From the NCBI GenBank assembly GCA_023255735.1, contig JAGDVP010000006.1, positions 1 to 32,688 on the forward strand: a DNA stretch of 32,688 nt, written 5' to 3'. Positions 28,978 through 32,688 of the stretch are shown here, piece by piece; position 1 is the stretch's first letter, and the number at the start of each line of letters is the position of its first letter. The position numbers and the translations under genes are program-made. The DNA comes from Halothiobacillus sp. Its GTDB lineage: Bacteria > Pseudomonadota > Gammaproteobacteria > Halothiobacillales > Halothiobacillaceae. The notes under the pieces are model-generated. The model did no database searches. It was not told the DNA's origin and worked only from the letters and a program-made list of their open reading frames with translations.

Positions 28978-31252
28978 ATTGCGCCGTATTGTTACTGAAG
29001 TTGCTCAATCGATTGATCTGCGCGCGGCGTTAGATTTAATTGCCCGCCGCGTTAAAGATGCATTAAACGTTGATGTTTGCTCGGTTTACGTTTTAATCCA
29101 TCCCGATGCCACCGAAGAATCTCGCCTGGTGATGCAAGCCACAGAAGGTTTAAATCAAGCCATGATTGGCACGGTAAGCCTCGCGCTGAATGAGGGCTTG
29201 GTGGGGCTTGTGGCTCGGCGCGCTGAATTGGTTAACCTGGAAAATGCCCCCGATCATCCCGCCTTTAAATTTGTATCCGATATTGGCGAGGAGTTTTATC
29301 ACGGCTTTTTAGGCGTACCGATTATTTATCGGGGTGATGTGCTGGGCGTGCTGGTGGTGCAATCACGTGAACAACGCCGGTTTTCTTCCGATCAAGAATC
29401 TTTTCTCGTAACCTTGGCCTCGCAGTTGGCCTCGGGGATTCGTCAGGCACAAGTCAGTGGCGAGCTAACCCAAAGCCAGTCCATCACACCACAATGGTCC
29501 TCTGCCGTCACCGCGCGGGGGCTGCCGGGTTCACCGGGCGTCGTTTTTGGCACGGCGGTGAGTGTGCTGGATGTGGTGGACTTAGATCAGGTGATTGATC
29601 GGGAAGTGCACGATCCGGTAACGGAATGGAGCGTTCTGATGGCCGCCGTTCAAGCCGTGCGGGCTGAATTTACCCAGCTTAAACAAGATTTTGCCAAGGC
29701 ATCCGGCAATGAAGATGAAAACATTCTCTTTGATGCCTTTATTTTGATGCTCAGCAGCGGCTCATTGCTTGATAGCATGGAAAGCCGCGTACACAGTGGG
29801 CAATCGGCTGCCGCGGCTCTGCGGGATGCGGTGCGAGAGCACACCGCAATATTTGAAAAAATGAGCGACCCCTATTTGCGTGAACGAGCGCAAGATATTC
29901 GTGATTTAGGCTCACGGGTGCTTGTAAAGCTGCAAGCACGCACCCAAGGCGAACGGCAGTGGCCGGAACGTATCGTGCTAATTGGCCGAGATTTATCTGC
30001 ATCCCATTTAGCGGAAATCCCCACCGAGCGCTTGGTGGGGATTGTCTCCAGCACAGGCTCCGGCTCATCTCACCTCGCAATATTGGCGCGTGCCTTGGGC
30101 ATCCCCGCAGCGATGGGCGTGGCAGATTTGCCCATTTTGCAACTCAACGACCAAGAAGTCGTGGTCGATGGTTATCGCGGTTTGCTGATTGTTCGCCCTC
30201 AAGGCTCCTATCGGCAAGAACTACTTAGGCTTGCCGAAGAGGAAACCGAACTTACCGCCGAGTTGACCGGTTTGCGCGACTTACCGGCTGAAACCTTAGA
30301 TGGCGTCAAAATCGGCCTGCATGTCAACATCGGCTTGCTGGCCGACATGGCTCCATCCAAAACCGTGGGCGCCGAGGGCATTGGCTTGTATCGGACCGAA
30401 GTACCATTCCAAATTCGCAAGCAATTCCCCGGGGAAGCCGAACAAACTGTGATTTACCGCGAGGCGCTCGAAGCCTTCTGCGGAAAATCCGTTGTGTTGC
30501 GCACCCTCGATGTGGGGGGCGACAAACCCCTCTCTTATTTTCCGATAAAAGAAGACAACCCCTTTCTGGGTTGGCGCGGCATTCGATTGGTGTTAGATCA
30601 CCCCGAAATTTTTCTCACCCAAATACGCGCCATGCTAAAAGCCTCTATCGGCTTAGATAATTTAAGTATTCTGCTGCCCATGATTGGCTCAGTTGATGAA
30701 CTGCAAACAGCCAAAGAATATATCGACCAAGCCTTCCTCGAATTACGGGAAGAGGGCGAGCCCGTGGCGCCCCCGCGAATCGGCGTTATGATCGAAGTGC
30801 CTTCCGCCGTCTACCAAATTGAATATATCGCCGCCATGGTCGATTTTTTATCCATCGGCACGAACGATCTCACTCAATATATTCTTGCCATTGACCGCAA
30901 CAACGAACGGGTTGCCGCACGCTACGATGCCCTGCATCCCGCCGTACTGCGCGCGATTGTTGATGTGGTAGACGCAGGACACATTCTTGGGCGGGAGATT
31001 ACCGTGTGCGGCGAACTGGCGGGCGATCCCATGGGCGCCGTCCTGCTCTTGGGGATGGGCATCGACATCCTCTCGATGAGCGCGGGTTCTCTCCCACGAA
31101 TCAAATGGGTCATTCGCAGTTTTACCCACAGCGATGCCCGGAAATTACTAGCCGACGCGCTCAATTGCCGAAGGCCAGACGATATCCGCCAAATGCTCTA
31201 CCACGCCCTAACCGAACGCGGTCTAGGCGGCTTGGTTCGCGCCGGGCGCTAA
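28967..31252 (+). CDS. ptsP: Phosphoenolpyruvate-protein phosphotransferase PtsP (EI-Ntr)
   Basis: PtsP transfers phosphate from PEP to NPr and on to EIIA-Ntr, a regulatory relay that responds to nitrogen and affects K+ and stress systems. A GAF domain lies at about 18-160. The EI N-terminal helical domain is at about 185-325. The swivelling phosphohistidine domain has H369 in TGSGSSHLAILARALG, and the PEP-binding barrel spans about 440-730. Barrel motifs include IGLYRTEVPF, RTLDVGGDKPL and the catalytic-Cys loop TVCGELAGDP. At 761 residues it matches the family (E. coli 748). AAGGAG is well placed before the ATG, inside the rppH tail. The other Ntr-PTS genes are not in the window. Confidence 0.96.
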   Translation: MLDELRRIVTEVAQSIDLRAALDLIARRVKDALNVDVCSVYVLIHPDATEESRLVMQATEGLNQAMIGTVSLALNEGLVGLVARRAELVNLENAPDHPAFKFVSDIGEEFYHGFLGVPIIYRGDVLGVLVVQSREQRRFSSDQESFLVTLASQLASGIRQAQVSGELTQSQSITPQWSSAVTARGLPGSPGVVFGTAVSVLDVVDLDQVIDREVHDPVTEWSVLMAAVQAVRAEFTQLKQDFAKASGNEDENILFDAFILMLSSGSLLDSMESRVHSGQSAAAALRDAVREHTAIFEKMSDPYLRERAQDIRDLGSRVLVKLQARTQGERQWPERIVLIGRDLSASHLAEIPTERLVGIVSSTGSGSSHLAILARALGIPAAMGVADLPILQLNDQEVVVDGYRGLLIVRPQGSYRQELLRLAEEETELTAELTGLRDLPAETLDGVKIGLHVNIGLLADMAPSKTVGAEGIGLYRTEVPFQIRKQFPGEAEQTVIYREALEAFCGKSVVLRTLDVGGDKPLSYFPIKEDNPFLGWRGIRLVLDHPEIFLTQIRAMLKASIGLDNLSILLPMIGSVDELQTAKEYIDQAFLELREEGEPVAPPRIGVMIEVPSAVYQIEYIAAMVDFLSIGTNDLTQYILAIDRNNERVAARYDALHPAVLRAIVDVVDAGHILGREITVCGELAGDPMGAVLLLGMGIDILSMSAGSLPRIKWVIRSFTHSDARKLLADALNCRRPDDIRQMLYHALTERGLGGLVRAGR

Positions 31253-31308
31253 GAATGTTAAATCCCAGAGATTGCATCATTCCAGCCCCAAATACTGAAA
31301 GCTTCTAG

Positions 31309-31337
31309 TTGACAACATACCCCAAGATGCCTAATAT
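31309..31337 (+). promoter_or_regulatory. Strong sigma70 promoter of the tRNA operon
   Basis: The consensus -35 TTGACA (31309-31314), a 17-bp spacer and -10 TAATAT (31332-31337) make a near-ideal promoter. The following GCGCGCTCC is the GC-rich discriminator typical of stable-RNA promoters under stringent control. Transcription would start near 31344, about 60 bp ahead of tRNA-Pro. Confidence 0.9.
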
Positions 31338-31402
31338 GCGCGCTCCGGTGATTCAGGGCACGCCTTGAAAAGCTCGAAAAGGAGCGGTAAATCCAATCCA
31401 AT

Positions 31403-31479
31403 CGGAGTGTAGCGCAGTCTGGTAGCGCACCTGGTTTGGGACCAGGTGGTCGTAGGTTCAAATCCTATCACTCCGACCA
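31403..31479 (+). tRNA. tRNA-Pro (anticodon TGG)
   Basis: The gene is 77 nt with an encoded CCA. The acceptor stem CGGAGTG pairs with the 3' strand before ACCA. The anticodon stem CCTGG/CCAGG encloses the loop TTTGGGA, giving TGG at 31437-31439. The T arm contains GGTTCAAATCC. C at position 1 with A as discriminator is typical for bacterial tRNA-Pro. Confidence 0.97.
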
Positions 31480-31494
31480 TATTTGCAAAAACTT

Positions 31495-31571
31495 GTGCCC
31501 GTAGCTCATCTGGATAGAGCATCGGCCTTCTAAGCCGAGGGTAGCGGGTTCGAGTCCTGCCGGGCGCACCA
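31495..31571 (+). tRNA. tRNA-Arg (anticodon TCT)
   Basis: The gene is 77 nt with an encoded CCA. The acceptor GTGCCCG pairs with CGGGCGC (one G-T pair). The anticodon stem TCGGC/GCCGA encloses CTTCTAA, giving TCT at 31529-31531, which reads AGA and AGG. The D arm and the GGTTCGAGTCC T arm are normal. It is 15 bp downstream of tRNA-Pro in the same operon. Confidence 0.97.
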
Positions 31572-31589
31572 AAAGCGCTCAAAAACAAT

Positions 31590-31666
31590 GGTGGCCGTAG
31601 CTCAGTTGGTAGAGTCCCGGATTGTGATTCCGGTTGTCGTGGGTTCGAACCCCATCGGTCACCCCA
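31590..31666 (+). tRNA. tRNA-His (anticodon GTG)
   Basis: The acceptor GTGGCCG pairs with CGGTCAC. The extra G(-1) at 31590 faces a C discriminator, the hallmark of tRNA-His. The anticodon stem CCGGA/TCCGG encloses TTGTGAT, giving GTG at 31624-31626. The CCA is encoded at 31664-31666. It is the last gene of the operon, and its 3' end is the junction with sequence of accessory character. Confidence 0.96.
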
Positions 31667-31682
31667 TAAAAATCAAACACTT

Positions 31683-31706
31683 AACCCGCTTCTTGCGGGT
31701 TTTTTG
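31683..31706 (+). terminator. Intrinsic terminator of the tRNA operon
   Basis: A stem AACCCGC (31683-31689) pairs with GCGGGTT (31695-31701) over a 5-nt loop and is followed by a T run. It lies 16 bp after tRNA-His. Confidence 0.9.
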
Positions 31707-32023
31707 TTGTCCGTGTTTTGAGTGAAGTAGCGCATAGGTAGCAGAATATTAAAAACGGTCTGTTTTTTTGGCATGAAACGCGGTGCTTATGGGGCATGTT
31801 CACCAATGGCAAGGATTGGGGGGCGATCACCCTGTAAAACCTCATGGCGGTGCATAGTTCCGCCATTGTTGGGCATGAAACGTTGATAGAACGCCCTTTA
31901 ACCTCGGGTGGTAACTGGTAACCTGTTTTTTTCGCTGCGGCTGTGGGCGTCGCGCGCTTGTCCCCCCCGTATAGGGTCAATCGCCCGGGAGTACCTTTGC
32001 CACTGCCACCGGTCACGCGCAAT
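31707..32023. other. Region without a supported gene, right of the tRNA-His terminator
   Basis: No gene here is convincing. A minus-strand frame (31681-32022, TTG start) has no ribosome site, would run through the tRNA terminator and lies behind another terminator. The segment holds an 11-bp direct repeat, GGCATGAAACG, at 31770-31780 and 31872-31882, and GGTAACTGGTAACC at about 31910-31923. Repeats of this size beside a tRNA gene are the kind of sites used by phage integrases and element regulators, but nothing here proves that. Confidence 0.45.
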
Positions 32024-32045
32024 AAAAAACCGCCATTGCTGGCGG
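32024..32045 (-). terminator. Intrinsic terminator on the minus strand
   Basis: Read on the minus strand, CCGCCA (32045-32040), a 4-nt loop and TGGCGG (32035-32030) are followed by six T residues. It lies 25 bp beyond the stop of the accessory gene and supports that gene being expressed in this direction. Confidence 0.85.
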
Positions 32046-32069
32046 CTTGTCGTCATGGCGGTTACTGGG

Positions 32070-32609
32070 TTACTGGGTTGCCCTCTGAGGCTTGTTCAAA
32101 TACCACAGATAGGCTGGCACTTCGGTAAGCATCCTATGCACCATCTGGGGCTGATCTCGTGCGTGTTCTGCCCACCAAAGAACGTGCGCCATGCGTTCGT
32201 CATGGCTGCCCTCGATCTTCGGATTAAAGGCATCAAGCCAAATCAAGCGGATTAGTTCCGGCTCGATACCCGGCGCAAGGTCATAAACCGATTGCAGCAA
32301 ATCCAAAATGGCGGGCTTGTGTTCGCGCATGGCGGGTAACAGTCCCGGCGGTATGCGGCGGCCTGTGGGTTGCCCGTTATCCAGTAACAGCAGACCGCCA
32401 GCGGTGAATATTTCACTCAGTAGCGCATGGGTGCTTTTATCTTGTTTTGAATCTGCACCCCTATACGCAATATCCGCAATATCCGCACAATTCGCTTTTT
32501 TAGCCTCAATTGGGTAATTCTGCGTATTGTGCGTATTGTGCGTATTGTGCGTATTGTGCGTATAGGGTTCCGTTTCCAAATTCGTGTTTAGGATGGTGCG
32601 CCAGCTCAT
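32070..32609 (-). CDS. Accessory-element protein with TubC-N-like helical segment and His-Asn-Thr repeats
   Basis: I cannot assign a function to this 179-residue protein. I choose ATG 32609 because GGGAGG sits seven bases upstream; the open frame extends further, to a TTG at the window edge. Residues 17-29 are a repeated Thr-His-Asn tract encoded by a 9-bp tandem repeat, and a second 9-bp repeat gives DIADIA near 43-48. Residues 62-105 (HALLSEIFTAGGLLLLDNGQ, then PPGLLPAMREHKPAILDLL) have the L-x-G-x-L...LR-x-HK-x-x-ILxLL pattern of small TubC N-terminal docking-like modules often found in phage and integrative-element genes. The C-terminal 60 residues are helical and Trp-rich. A terminator follows. 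Composition differs from the housekeeping block. Confidence 0.65.
   Translation of the reverse strand: MSWRTILNTNLETEPYTHNTHNTHNTHNTQNYPIEAKKANCADIADIAYRGADSKQDKSTHALLSEIFTAGGLLLLDNGQPTGRRIPPGLLPAMREHKPAILDLLQSVYDLAPGIEPELIRLIWLDAFNPKIEGSHDERMAHVLWWAEHARDQPQMVHRMLTEVPAYLWYLNKPQRATQ
32521..32565. repeat. 9-bp tandem repeat inside the accessory gene
   Basis: The unit TGCGTATTG occurs four times in perfect tandem (32521-32556), followed by a variant TGCGTATAG. On the coding strand it gives repeating Thr-His-Asn. Because the unit is three codons, copy-number change by slippage would keep the reading frame. Confidence 0.93.
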
Positions 32610-32688
32610 CGGGTCGCCTCCCGTAAATCTGGCTGTCAAACAGCGTGCAAAAGTGAGCAGGAATCCGGGGGAAATAGCGTCCAAAATT

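Noticed and set aside
31681..32022. Minus-strand open frame of 113 codons right of tRNA-His
   Set aside because: It starts with TTG without a ribosome site, lies directly behind an intrinsic terminator and ends inside the stem of the tRNA operon terminator. It could be a degraded element gene, but I cannot support it.
32521..32565. Possible CRISPR-like array
   Set aside because: The units are 9 bp and directly adjacent with no spacers, so this is a coding tandem repeat.
32636..32686. Possible tail of another minus-strand gene at the right window edge
   Set aside because: All three minus-strand frames are open to the edge for some distance, so I cannot tell which, if any, is coding.

Overview
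The window reads as a gammaproteobacterial chromosome segment of intermediate G+C content, densely packed with housekeeping genes. Orn, GreA, RppH, Dcd, CarAB, DapB and the YfhL-type ferredoxin all resemble their gammaproteobacterial versions closely in length, start and motifs. The order HAD phosphatase / rppH / ptsP is the one I recall from Pseudomonas. A RhdA-like sulfurtransferase and a TSUP anion exporter would suit a sulfur-oxidising lineage, but that is only a guess. I cannot name the species from the sequence alone.

Layout. 1-113: right end of an IS3-family insertion sequence. 136-1292: a secreted lytic transglycosylase (+) converging on a small periplasmic protein of unknown function (-), with a shared bidirectional terminator. 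1449-5798: an RND efflux operon (adaptor then pump, -), preceded by a perfect 9-2-9 operator-like palindrome; no outer-membrane channel or regulator gene is in view. 5993-6337: HIT protein. 6396-9120: a minus-strand run of pterin carbinolamine dehydratase, MgtE and RsgA. 9217-10613: orn (+), tail to tail with a rhodanese (-). 10779-18279: a plus-strand block dapB, carA, carB, greA, serS and an orphan acyl-carrier-type protein that overlaps serS by 4 nt. 18396-20021: ferredoxin, coaD and a TSUP permease (-). 20157-26023: the pyruvate dehydrogenase operon aceE-aceF-lpd (-), in which both E2 and E3 carry one lipoyl domain. 26466-27428: an unrecognised 103-residue protein with an FNR-like box upstream, then dcd. 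27491-31252: HAD phosphatase (-) divergent from rppH-ptsP (+). 31309-31706: a strong promoter, tRNA-Pro(TGG), tRNA-Arg(TCT), tRNA-His(GTG) and a terminator. 31707-32688: sequence of different character, with a minus-strand gene containing two 9-bp tandem repeats and its own terminator; I read it as the probable edge of an element integrated next to tRNA-His.

Functionally the middle of the window supplies lysine/peptidoglycan precursors (dapB), carbamoyl phosphate for arginine and pyrimidines (carAB), CoA (coaD), acetyl-CoA (aceEF-lpd), dUMP precursor (dcd), ribosome and transcription maintenance (rsgA, greA), RNA turnover (orn, rppH) and the nitrogen phosphotransferase relay (ptsP). Most of it is ordinary core genome. 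The points that merit a second look are the pump operator, the serS-carrier protein coupling, the FNR-like box, a perfect 38-bp palindrome after dcd, and the tRNA-His-adjacent accessory segment. No wholly new system is demonstrated.
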